A stretch of DNA of 7,810 nt from JAVHQB01 sp049299915. Lineage in GTDB: Bacteria > Patescibacteriota > Minisyncoccia > UBA6257 > JAVHQB01. How positions within the stretch are numbered: position 1 is the stretch's first letter; the number at the start of each line of letters is the position of its first letter. Where the stretch lies: NCBI GenBank assembly GCA_049299915.1, contig JBAQYG010000047.1, positions 1 through 7,810 of the forward strand, in the 5' to 3' direction. Shown here in pieces: positions 1 through 6,035 of the stretch. The notes beneath the pieces are model-generated. The model saw nothing but the letters and a program-made list of their open reading frames with translations, was not told the origin of the DNA and made no database searches. A program made the translations under genes and the position numbers.

Positions 1-873
1 AAACAAAGCAATTTAACTTTAGAAGAAATTGCTTCTAAAGTAGATCTCATTGCCGTTACCTATGGTCCAGGACTTAAGCCGGCGCTCTTAGTTGGTGTTA
101 ATTTTGCTAGAACTATTAGTTTTTTATGGCATAAACCACTTTTAGGAGTCAATCATTTAGAAGGACATCTCTTTGCCAATTTTATAGATTTTGAATTTAA
201 AACAGCTCCCAAATTATTTCCCGCCCTTTGTCTTCTAGTTTCTGGTGGTCATACACAAATAATTTATCTTCAAAGTTTCACTAAGTATAAACTTTTGGGA
301 GAAACTCTAGACGATGCTGCTGGTGAAGCCTTTGATAAAGTAGCCCGTCTTCTTAATTTAGGTTATCCTGGCGGTCCTTTTATATCTAAAGCCGCTACGT
401 ATGGAAATAATGCAAAATATCCTTTTCCTAGGCCGATGCTCGATAGGCCCAATTATGATTTCAGTTTTTCAGGCCTAAAAACAGCCGTTCTTTATACAGT
501 CCAAAAATTAAAAATAAAACCGAAACCTTACGATATTTCTAAAAAACCAAACAAAATTGTAGCTGATTTAGCTGCTTCTTTCGAAACTACGGTTGTAGAT
601 ACTCTGGTAACCAAAACTATTAGAGCTGCTAAAGAAAAAAAAGTTAAATCCGTTTGGATTGGAGGAGGGGTATCGGCCAATACTAAACTAAGAGAAGTTT
701 TGGGAGAAAGATTAAAGAAAGAAATTCCGAATATTCAATACTTTGTTCCCCCTATGGCATTAACCACCGATAATGCACTAATGATTGCTGCTGCAGCCTA
801 TTTAAAGCATTTAGAGGGTGATAAAAGTAGTTGGCACGATTTAGATGTTTGTGCTAATCTGACAATAAAGTAG
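1..873 (+). CDS. tsaD: tRNA N6-threonylcarbamoyladenosine transferase TsaD, 5' end cut off by the window
   Basis: TsaD transfers the threonylcarbamoyl group from TC-AMP to A37 of ANN-reading tRNAs (t6A), working in the cytoplasm with TsaB and TsaE. The frame is open from base 1, giving 290 residues before the TAG at 871-873. Roughly 60 N-terminal residues, including the ETSCDET-type start of the ASKHA fold, lie outside the window. Seen in order: YGPGL, the metal-binding HLEGH (H52 and H56 of the visible part), VSGGHTQ, GETLDDAAGEAFDK, YPGGP, FPRPM, DFSFSGLKTA, the nucleotide-binding GGGVSANTKLR, and TTDNALMIA, whose Asp (D257) is the third metal ligand. All key residues visible here are intact, so this looks like a working enzyme. 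The first ATG in this frame is at 295, but the HLEGH and VSGGHT motifs lie before it, so the gene certainly begins upstream. valS follows 42 nt later in the same reading frame. Confidence 0.97.
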   Translation, partial: KQSNLTLEEIASKVDLIAVTYGPGLKPALLVGVNFARTISFLWHKPLLGVNHLEGHLFANFIDFEFKTAPKLFPALCLLVSGGHTQIIYLQSFTKYKLLGETLDDAAGEAFDKVARLLNLGYPGGPFISKAATYGNNAKYPFPRPMLDRPNYDFSFSGLKTAVLYTVQKLKIKPKPYDISKKPNKIVADLAASFETTVVDTLVTKTIRAAKEKKVKSVWIGGGVSANTKLREVLGERLKKEIPNIQYFVPPMALTTDNALMIAAAAYLKHLEGDKSSWHDLDVCANLTIK

Positions 874-887
874 GTCAAATATTTAAG
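859..887 (+). promoter_or_regulatory. Candidate sigma-70-type promoter for valS
   Basis: CTGACA at 859-864 matches five of six bases of the -35 consensus. With a 17-nt spacer it is followed by TTTAAG at 882-887, which matches four of six bases of the -10 consensus. Initiation would fall around 894, giving a leader of about 20 nt before the valS start. The -35 element overlaps the last codons of tsaD. Such matches arise easily in AT-rich DNA, and valS could equally be read through from tsaD. Confidence 0.3.
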
Positions 888-915
888 AAAAAATAATTGT
901 TTTAAGGTAAAAACA

Positions 916-3099
916 TTGTTAGACATGTCCAAAGAAAATATTTTAGAAAATACTAGTTATAATCCTCTTCAAATAGAAAAAGAAATCTATGCTACTTGGT
1001 TGAAGAAGGGTTGTTTTAATCCGGATAAACAATCTCAAACCAAAAAGAAAAGTTTTACAGTAGCCATGGCCCCACCTAATATTACGGGTTCTCTCCATAT
1101 GGGTCATGCTCTAGAAAATACTCTCACAGACATAGTTGTCAGAAAAAAAAGAATGGAAGGCTACAATGTTTTGTGGGCTCCTGGCATAGATCATGCCGGT
1201 ATTGCTGCTCAAAATGTTGTTGAAAAAGAATTACGCAAAGAAAATTTAAGTCGTTTCGATTTAGGCAGAGAAAAATTCGAAGAAAGAGTTTGGCAGTGGA
1301 AAGAAAAATCTGGAAATACCATCTTGGAACAGTTTAAAACTTTAGGTGTTTCCGCTGATTGGTCAAGATTAAGATTTACTTTAGATATTCCATATCAAAA
1401 AGCAGTCCAAAATGCTTTTATTCATTATTACGAAAAAGGTCTTATTTATAGAGGCAATCGAGTTGTGAATTGGTGCCCAAGATGTCATACGAGCATTTCC
1501 GACCTCGAAGTAGAATACAGAGAAGAAAAAAGCAGTCTATGGTATATCAAATATCCGCTTAAAAAAGGTGGTTATATTACTGTGGCTACTACTCGACCAG
1601 AAACCATGTTAGGAGATACTGCTATAGCAGTTGCCCCGGGAGACAAACACTATGTGAATTTAATAGGAGAATACGCAGTCTTACCTATCATGGATAGAGA
1701 AATTCCTATAATAGCGGACAAAGCTTTAGACAAAGATTTTGGTACCGGAGCTTTAAAAGTTACTCCTGCCCATAGCCCTATAGATTTTGAGATAGGTCAA
1801 AGACACAATTTAGAATTCATAAGCGTCATTGACGATTTTGGCCGTTTTAATTCGGCTACACCAGAAAGATACCAAGGATTAAAAATGATAGAAGGAAGGG
1901 CTAAGGTTTTAGAAGAATTAAAAAATTTAAATCTTTTAGAAAAAATAGAAGATTATGATTTAAGCTTGCCAGTTTGTATGCGTTGCGGAGCAGAAATCCA
2001 GCCCCAAATATCTAACCAATGGTTTTTAAAAATGGAGAATTTAGGCGTGGTGGCAGCCAAAGCAGTTAAAAGCAAAGCTGTTCAAATAGTTCCTAAAAAT
2101 TTTGAAAAAACATATTTTGATTGGCTCAAAAATGTTAAGGATTGGTGTATTTCCCGACAAATTTGGTGGGGACATAGATTACCAGTTTGGTATTGTACTT
2201 GTGATACAAAACAAATTTCCCCTGTTATTTCCATTGATAAACCCAAGAATAAATGTTTAAAGTGCGGTAAGAATGAATGGGTACAAACAGAAGATGTTTT
2301 AGATACTTGGTTTTCTTCTGCTCTTTGGCCTTTTGCCGTATTGGGTTGGACGGGGGATAAAAAAGCTGATGATAAATGCAAAGATTTTAAAACCTACTAT
2401 CCAACCAGTTATATGACAAGTGCTAGAGATATTTTTCATCTCTGGATTACTCGCATGATTTATTCTGGCATAGAATTTACTGGCAAAGTTCCTTTCAATA
2501 AAGTGTACATTCATGCCACTGTGATGAATAAAGAGGGGAAAAGAATGTCCAAGAGTTTAGGAACAGGAGTGGATCCACTACTATTAATTAATACTTATGG
2601 AGCCGACGCCACTCGCTTCGGCCTAACTTGGCAAGCAACGGGAGTGCAAGATATTCGTTTTAACGAAGAATTTATTCTTAGTGGTAAAAAGTTTTTAAAC
2701 AAACTCTGGAATGCTTCTCGTTTTGTGATTTTAAATCTGAAAGATAAAACTTATTCTGATAAGAAACCAACCAGTTTGAAACTTAACAAATATGACAAAC
2801 AAATTCTTACTAAACTAGGTAAGATTATAAAACAGACAAATACTGATTTAGACAAAGAAAGATTCGGTCAGAGTTTGCAGAATCTCTATCAGTTTTTTTG
2901 GCATGATTTCTGTGATCTTTATTTGGAGCAAAGCAAGAAATCTCCTAGCCCTGAAACTAATCAAGTTTTGTATTATGTTTTAGAGAATTGTTTGCGACTA
3001 TTCCATCCTTATATTCCTTTTGCCACAGAATATATTTGGCAGCTTTTACCTGGCAAGGCAACATTATTAATCACTGAATCTTGGCCTAAAGTTTCTTAA
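916..3099 (+). CDS. valS: Valyl-tRNA synthetase (ValRS), short form without C-terminal arm
   Basis: Class I synthetase that charges tRNA-Val with valine and clears mischarged Thr in its editing domain. Of 727 residues, the visible parts are: APPNITGSLHMGH (HIGH motif HMGH 61-64), WAPGIDHAGIAAQ, zinc-type WCPRC (187-190), the editing domain around 219-345 with TTRPETMLGD (225-234) and GTGALKVTPAH, CMRC (354-357), DWCISRQIWWGHR, another Cys cluster (C427, C429, C447, C450), DVLDTWFSSALWPF, RMSKS (543-547), and the anticodon-binding domain to ESWPKVS. Typical bacterial ValRS has about 880-950 residues; the tail after the anticodon domain, including the coiled-coil arm, is absent. Start: TTG 916 has AAGG 8 nt upstream, while ATG 925 has it 17 nt upstream; the two differ by only three residues. 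The frame is open back to the tsaD stop. prsW starts 4 nt after the TAA. Confidence 0.97.
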   Translation: MLDMSKENILENTSYNPLQIEKEIYATWLKKGCFNPDKQSQTKKKSFTVAMAPPNITGSLHMGHALENTLTDIVVRKKRMEGYNVLWAPGIDHAGIAAQNVVEKELRKENLSRFDLGREKFEERVWQWKEKSGNTILEQFKTLGVSADWSRLRFTLDIPYQKAVQNAFIHYYEKGLIYRGNRVVNWCPRCHTSISDLEVEYREEKSSLWYIKYPLKKGGYITVATTRPETMLGDTAIAVAPGDKHYVNLIGEYAVLPIMDREIPIIADKALDKDFGTGALKVTPAHSPIDFEIGQRHNLEFISVIDDFGRFNSATPERYQGLKMIEGRAKVLEELKNLNLLEKIEDYDLSLPVCMRCGAEIQPQISNQWFLKMENLGVVAAKAVKSKAVQIVPKNFEKTYFDWLKNVKDWCISRQIWWGHRLPVWYCTCDTKQISPVISIDKPKNKCLKCGKNEWVQTEDVLDTWFSSALWPFAVLGWTGDKKADDKCKDFKTYYPTSYMTSARDIFHLWITRMIYSGIEFTGKVPFNKVYIHATVMNKEGKRMSKSLGTGVDPLLLINTYGADATRFGLTWQATGVQDIRFNEEFILSGKKFLNKLWNASRFVILNLKDKTYSDKKPTSLKLNKYDKQILTKLGKIIKQTNTDLDKERFGQSLQNLYQFFWHDFCDLYLEQSKKSPSPETNQVLYYVLENCLRLFHPYIPFATEYIWQLLPGKATLLITESWPKVS

Positions 3100-3103
3100 A
3101 AAT

Positions 3104-3850
3104 ATGGAAAAGGCTCTAGTTTTTATTGGTTTCAATATTCTTAGTCTTTTACCAATTCTTTTTTGGCTTTTTTTCTTTCTCTGGCAAGACAGGAAAAAAC
3201 CAGAACCTAAAAAATGGTTGTTCGGTGTTTATTTAAGTGGCTTTCTAATTGCTCCGCTTATTTGGCTATTAGAAACTAGTTTTTTTCAAAACGGAGCACT
3301 TTTTAGCCCTGATCAATTGTTACAAAAAAGTTTGTGGCTTTGTTTTAGTGGGGCACTCATAGAAGAGTCAATTAAATTCTTAGCTGTTTATCTTATCATT
3401 AAACGGAATACCCATTGCGACGAATCTACGGATCCTATTATTTACCTAGTAACAGGGGCTTTAGGTTTTGCTAGTTTAGAAAATATTTTAGCTGCCTTTT
3501 CCTTTGCGATCAGTAAAACAAATTTCGTAGAATTAATAAGTCTCTTAGGGGGAAGATTCTTGGGAGCCAATTTCTTACATGCGCTCATGGCTGTCATTAT
3601 AGGCACAGCTTGGGGATGGGGAGTGAAGCGCTGCTATAGTCCTCAACGTACAACTAAGTTTATCTTCTTTGGTCTGGGTCTAGCCATCTTAATTCACATG
3701 CTTTTTAATTACTCGCTGATCACTTCTCAAACTTATCTTATTTTGCCCATTGGAGGTTCCTTATTCCTATTAGCCATAATATTTCTTTGGTTTTTTCAAT
3801 TATTAGATGTACCTTCTAAAGATTTAAAAGGAAACGATTTTTATAAGTAG
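3104..3850 (+). CDS. prsW: PrsW-family intramembrane protease
   Basis: Integral membrane protein of 248 residues with about seven hydrophobic segments (roughly 7-27, 38-57, 76-99, 112-135, 152-172, 184-203, 210-232). It carries the family's membrane-embedded motifs: EESIK (E87, E88, K91), FASLEN (E126, N127), LHALM (H159) and IHMLFN (H198, N202). These Glu/His residues form the presumed metalloprotease active site of the PrsW/CAAX-protease superfamily. In Bacillus subtilis, PrsW makes the first cut in the anti-sigma factor RsiW and so releases SigW; the substrate here is unknown. It starts 4 nt after valS with no SD-like sequence, so it probably shares the valS transcript. An ECF-type sigma gene lies about 840 nt downstream, which makes a sigma-release role attractive but unproven. 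Family assignment is firm; function is inferred. Confidence 0.88.
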   Translation: MEKALVFIGFNILSLLPILFWLFFFLWQDRKKPEPKKWLFGVYLSGFLIAPLIWLLETSFFQNGALFSPDQLLQKSLWLCFSGALIEESIKFLAVYLIIKRNTHCDESTDPIIYLVTGALGFASLENILAAFSFAISKTNFVELISLLGGRFLGANFLHALMAVIIGTAWGWGVKRCYSPQRTTKFIFFGLGLAILIHMLFNYSLITSQTYLILPIGGSLFLLAIIFLWFFQLLDVPSKDLKGNDFYK

Positions 3851-3858
3851 GATTTTAT

Positions 3859-3887
3859 TTGAATAAAAAAGGTCAAAAAGCTATAAT
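3859..3887 (+). promoter_or_regulatory. Sigma-70-type promoter for hsp20
   Basis: TTGAAT at 3859-3864 (four of six bases of TTGACA) and a perfect TATAAT at 3882-3887 are separated by exactly 17 nt. Transcription would start near 3894, about 20 nt before the hsp20 ATG. This is the best promoter in the window and sits in the 65-nt gap after prsW, so hsp20 appears to start its own transcript. No CIRCE-type inverted repeat and no ECF-style GGAAC element are seen. Confidence 0.65.
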
Positions 3888-3915
3888 AAACTAGCTAAAT
3901 TAAAATGAATTAGAT

Positions 3916-4530
3916 ATGTTTACAAAAAAAATACCTGTTTCTGAAAATACTAATTATCTAAATGAGAGTGAAGAAGGCGAATTAACCGTCGATGTTTACG
4001 CTGATGGAGATAATATCGTGATAGAAACCTTGGTGGCAGGCTTAGAATCTGATAGCCTAGATATTTCTATTGCTCACGATTTAGTGACAGTCAGAGGAGA
4101 AAGGGAGAGGGCAAAGGAAATCCCTAGCAAAAATTATTATTATCAAGAATGTTTCTATGGTGAATTTTCTCGCACAATTTTACTTCCTACCGACATTGAT
4201 CCCGATAAAGCCAAGGCTAATTTCAGCAAAAATGGCATCCTCACAATAGTGATGCCTAAGATAGAACAAAAACTTACTTCCAAGAAATTAACTGTTGAGG
4301 AAGAAGAGGGGGATGATGAAGATGAGCCAATTAAACCCCAGCGTCGTGGGAAAATTTTAGCCGAAAAAGAAAATCCCGTAGAAGAACCTATCGCCCCAGA
4401 CGAAGAAGAGGAAGGAAATGTTTCCGTTGAAAAAAACAATGAAGAAGTAGAAGTTTCTAGTGACAGGGACTGGGCTCTTTTATCTCCCCGACCTACTCTA
4501 AAAAGAAAAAGTCGTACCCAAAGAGAGTAG
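3916..4530 (+). CDS. hsp20: Small heat-shock protein, Hsp20/alpha-crystallin family, with long charged tail
   Basis: ATP-independent holdase chaperone of 204 residues that would bind unfolding proteins in the cytoplasm. The N-terminal arm is very short (about 20 residues). The alpha-crystallin domain spans about 21-120: GELTVDVYADGDNIVIET, LDISIAHDLVTVRGER, YYYQECFYGEFSRTILLP, and the closing NGILTIVMPK (106-115). A possible I-x-I/V oligomer-contact motif, LTV, is at 125-127. The last 75 or so residues are unlike a normal sHsp: 128-180 is rich in Glu/Asp and looks disordered, and the final 13 residues are basic (KRKSRTQR). Usual bacterial sHsps have 140-160 residues. The start ATG lies about 20 nt behind the predicted transcription start and has no SD-like sequence. 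It sits between prsW and an ECF sigma gene, consistent with a stress-related block. Confidence 0.93.
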   Translation: MFTKKIPVSENTNYLNESEEGELTVDVYADGDNIVIETLVAGLESDSLDISIAHDLVTVRGERERAKEIPSKNYYYQECFYGEFSRTILLPTDIDPDKAKANFSKNGILTIVMPKIEQKLTSKKLTVEEEEGDDEDEPIKPQRRGKILAEKENPVEEPIAPDEEEEGNVSVEKNNEEVEVSSDRDWALLSPRPTLKRKSRTQRE

Positions 4531-4566
4531 GGGTAAGGGTGAAATATTTTATATTTTGGTTTACAA

Positions 4567-4598
4567 GGATAGCCAAACATGCTACACTACGGCTATCT
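4567..4598 (+). repeat. Inverted repeat (hairpin) between hsp20 and the sigma gene
   Basis: GATAGCC at 4568-4574 is perfectly complementary to GGCTATC at 4591-4597, with a 16-nt loop; a G-U pair (4567/4598) can extend it to 8 bp. The only T run nearby (five T at 4607-4611) starts about 9 nt beyond the stem, so it is a poor match to an intrinsic terminator. It may be a weak hsp20 terminator or part of a structured leader for the sigma gene. Confidence 0.4.
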
Positions 4599-4674
4599 CC
4601 TAAATGTTTTTGGTTTGCTGAAATAGTCTTAAAGCCAATTAAGTGGTTTATTATAGTGCGCCCTCAAGGAGATA
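4594..4674 (+). promoter_or_regulatory. Possible SD-sequestering leader element upstream of the sigma gene
   Basis: TATCTCCT (4594-4601) is perfectly complementary to AGGAGATA (4667-4674), which includes the SD-like AAGGAG (4666-4671). The first four bases of the upstream element also belong to the 3' arm of the 4568-4597 hairpin, so the two pairings exclude each other. A further stem, TTGGTTT (4610-4616) with AAAGCCAA (4632-4638, one G-U), fits inside the long-range loop. Against a regulatory reading: AAGGAG lies 17 nt before the ATG, too far for normal use, and a -10-like TATTAT (4649-4654) would start transcripts downstream of most of this structure. No known riboswitch family is recognised. 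Confidence 0.25.
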
Positions 4675-4688
4675 AATAGAATTAATAG

Positions 4689-5207
4689 ATGGACTCTCAA
4701 GAATTCTCAAAAATTTACGATACTTACGTAGAGAAAATTTATCGATTTGTTTATTTAAGGATTAATTCCAAAGAGGAAGCCCAAGATATTACTTCTCAGG
4801 TCTTCCTAAATTTTCTAAGTAAGTCCAATAAAATTACTAAACTCAATACAGAGGACGTAGTATCTCTGCAAGCTTTTTTGTATAGAATAGCCAAAAACTT
4901 AGTTATCGATACTTATCGTAAAAAGGGGCAAGTAACTTTTTCTTTGGACGACGAAAACATTGATAATAAGATTCCCGTTGTTAATACTACTGACGATAAA
5001 TTAGACGATAACAATTACCTTGAATTGATTAGAGAAAAATTAAATCGTCTCAGATCTCCTTATTGGGAAGTAGTAGTTTGGCACTATCTAGAAGAATTAG
5101 ACCTAGACACTATAGCCAAAATTTTAAATAAAACACCCGGAAATACTAGAGTCATTTTGCATCGTGGTCTGAATCAACTCAAGAAAGGAGTTGAGAACGA
5201 GAAATAG
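4689..5207 (+). CDS. RNA polymerase sigma factor, sigma-70 family, ECF type
   Basis: Compact two-domain sigma factor of 172 residues that would direct RNA polymerase to a dedicated promoter set. Region 2 covers about 5-80 (FSKIYDTYVEKIYRFVYLRI, AQDITSQVFLNFL, then LQAFLYRIAKNLVIDTYRK, the -10 recognition part). An acidic linker follows (about 85-109), then region 4 at about 110-167 (LRSPYWEVVVWHYLEELDLDTIAKILN and NTRVILHRGLNQLKK, a helix-turn-helix for the -35). Regions 1.1, 1.2 and 3 are absent, as in the ECF class. The ATG at 4689 is preceded directly by an in-frame TAG, so the start is well fixed; AAGGAG is 17 nt away. No anti-sigma gene follows, since rpmF begins 73 nt downstream. The PrsW-family protease gene two genes upstream is a candidate activator partner. 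Confidence 0.9.
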   Translation: MDSQEFSKIYDTYVEKIYRFVYLRINSKEEAQDITSQVFLNFLSKSNKITKLNTEDVVSLQAFLYRIAKNLVIDTYRKKGQVTFSLDDENIDNKIPVVNTTDDKLDDNNYLELIREKLNRLRSPYWEVVVWHYLEELDLDTIAKILNKTPGNTRVILHRGLNQLKKGVENEK

Positions 5208-5237
5208 TTGTTGTTGATCAATTTTTGTGTTAATAAT
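5208..5237 (+). promoter_or_regulatory. Weak candidate promoter for the rpmF-nusB-rnc-smc operon
   Basis: TTGTTG (5208-5213) and AATAAT (5232-5237, five of six bases of the -10 consensus) are 18 nt apart in the 73-nt AT-rich gap before rpmF. The -35 match is only three of six. A start near 5244 would give a leader of about 37 nt lacking any SD-like sequence. The gap is the most natural place for an operon promoter, but the site itself is not convincing. Confidence 0.25.
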
Positions 5238-5280
5238 AGAAGCAAATAGCTTAATTAAGAATAAATTTTAAATATATATT

Positions 5281-5529
5281 ATGGGTGGAGTACCTGCTAG
5301 GCATTTTTCTAAAAATCGTAGAGACAGTCGAAGGGCACAGCTTAAGCTCACAGCTGCGAAGCTTGCCGTCTGTCCTCATTGTCACAAACCATCACTATCT
5401 CATAAAGTGTGCCCTAATTGTGGCTACTATAATGGGAAAATGGTTGTAGATGTAATGGCCAAATTAGATAAAAAAGAAAAGAAAGCAAAGGCTAAAGAAC
5501 TGAAAGAAAGTAGCAAAGAGAGTAAATAG
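5281..5529 (+). CDS. rpmF: 50S ribosomal protein bL32, zinc-binding form with C-terminal extension
   Basis: Component of the large ribosomal subunit. The N-terminus MGGVPARHFSKNRRDSRRAQ matches the family's AVPKRKTSKSRRDKRRAH pattern, which fixes the start. A zinc ribbon is complete: CPHC (C31, C34) and CPNC (C44, C47), followed by GYYNGK. Usual bL32 has about 57-65 residues; this one has 82 because of a Lys/Glu/Ala-rich tail from about residue 60 (KLDKKEKKAKAKELKESSKESK in content). No SD-like sequence is seen in the 20 nt before the ATG, which are almost purely A and T. It probably leads the transcript continuing through nusB, rnc and smc. Confidence 0.95.
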   Translation: MGGVPARHFSKNRRDSRRAQLKLTAAKLAVCPHCHKPSLSHKVCPNCGYYNGKMVVDVMAKLDKKEKKAKAKELKESSKESK

Positions 5530-5557
5530 GAGAGTAAATTAAAAATTTTAGCATTCT

Positions 5558-6034
5558 ATGTCTTCCTGTCATTTAAGTCGCTCAATAGTAGTCCAGACCC
5601 TATACGAGCTTGATTTTAATGAACAAATGAAAGACGCAGAAAAAGTTCAACTAACCTATGCTAAAAACTTAGAAGATTTTGGTGAAGGTCTGGAAGATAA
5701 AGAATACCCTAAAGGGCTTCTTTTAGGAGTTTTATCTAAGAAAGATGATCTAGACAAGATTATTACTGCCTGCACTCCTGGTTGGACCATAGATAAAACA
5801 ACTATTTTAGATAGAAATATTTTGCGTTTAGGACTTTACGAGCTTTTATTTGGTGATAAAAAAGCTGTTCCACCCAAAGTGGCTATTAATGAAGCCATAG
5901 AATTAGCTAAAAATTTTAGCGGCGATTCCGCCGGTAGATTTGTAAATGGTATCTTGGGAACAGTAGTGAAAGAAATGGGTTTAAATACTGAAGGGCAAAA
6001 GGAAATTAAAATCGAGCCTCTTTCTAAGGAATAA
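5558..6034 (+). CDS. nusB: Transcription antitermination factor NusB
   Basis: All-helical RNA-binding protein that with NusE (S10) binds boxA in rRNA leaders and supports antitermination during rRNA synthesis. Of 158 residues, family hallmarks are SRSIVVQTLYELDF near the N-terminus, ILDRNILRLGLYELLF (83-98), PPKVAINEAIELAKNFSGDSAGRFVNGILGTV (105-136). The length is normal (130-160), with a short charged tail after residue 141. The ATG at 5558 is bounded by an in-frame TAG nine bases upstream, so the start is well placed; the nearest SD-like AGGAG overlaps the rpmF stop and is over 20 nt away. The gap to rpmF is 28 nt and to rnc 1 nt, so it is clearly in an operon with rnc, whose product processes the same rRNA transcripts. 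Confidence 0.95.
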   Translation: MSSCHLSRSIVVQTLYELDFNEQMKDAEKVQLTYAKNLEDFGEGLEDKEYPKGLLLGVLSKKDDLDKIITACTPGWTIDKTTILDRNILRLGLYELLFGDKKAVPPKVAINEAIELAKNFSGDSAGRFVNGILGTVVKEMGLNTEGQKEIKIEPLSKE

Positions 6035-6035
6035 T

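Noticed and set aside
2082..2514. Two overlapping minus-strand open frames inside valS
   Set aside because: They lie wholly within the well-supported valS coding sequence, show no recognisable domains and have no promoter or SD signal; they are shadows.
3853..3868. TTTTAT...ATAAAA hairpin after prsW as a terminator
   Set aside because: The stem is purely A-T with a 4-nt loop and no U tract, and it overlaps the -35 of the hsp20 promoter; too weak to call.
3905..3913. Two-codon upstream frame ATG AAT TAG just before the hsp20 ATG
   Set aside because: No SD and too short; in AT-rich DNA such a minimal frame is expected by chance.
4155..4580. Minus-strand open frame of 141 codons opposite the Hsp20 tail
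   Set aside because: Its Ser/Phe-rich low complexity is simply the antisense of the Glu-rich tail codons; no family features.
4531..4688. tRNA or other small RNA gene in the 158-nt gap
   Set aside because: No cloverleaf, no T-loop GTTCGA-type motif and no known small-RNA signature on either strand.
5174..5194. Inverted repeat TCAACTC / GAGTTGA at the end of the sigma gene
   Set aside because: It lies within region 4 coding sequence, has only a 7-bp stem, and is not followed by a T run close enough for a terminator.
5250..5259. Palindrome CTTAATTAAG before rpmF as an operator
   Set aside because: A 10-bp AT-rich palindrome in an AT-rich gap is likely chance; no second copy seen.
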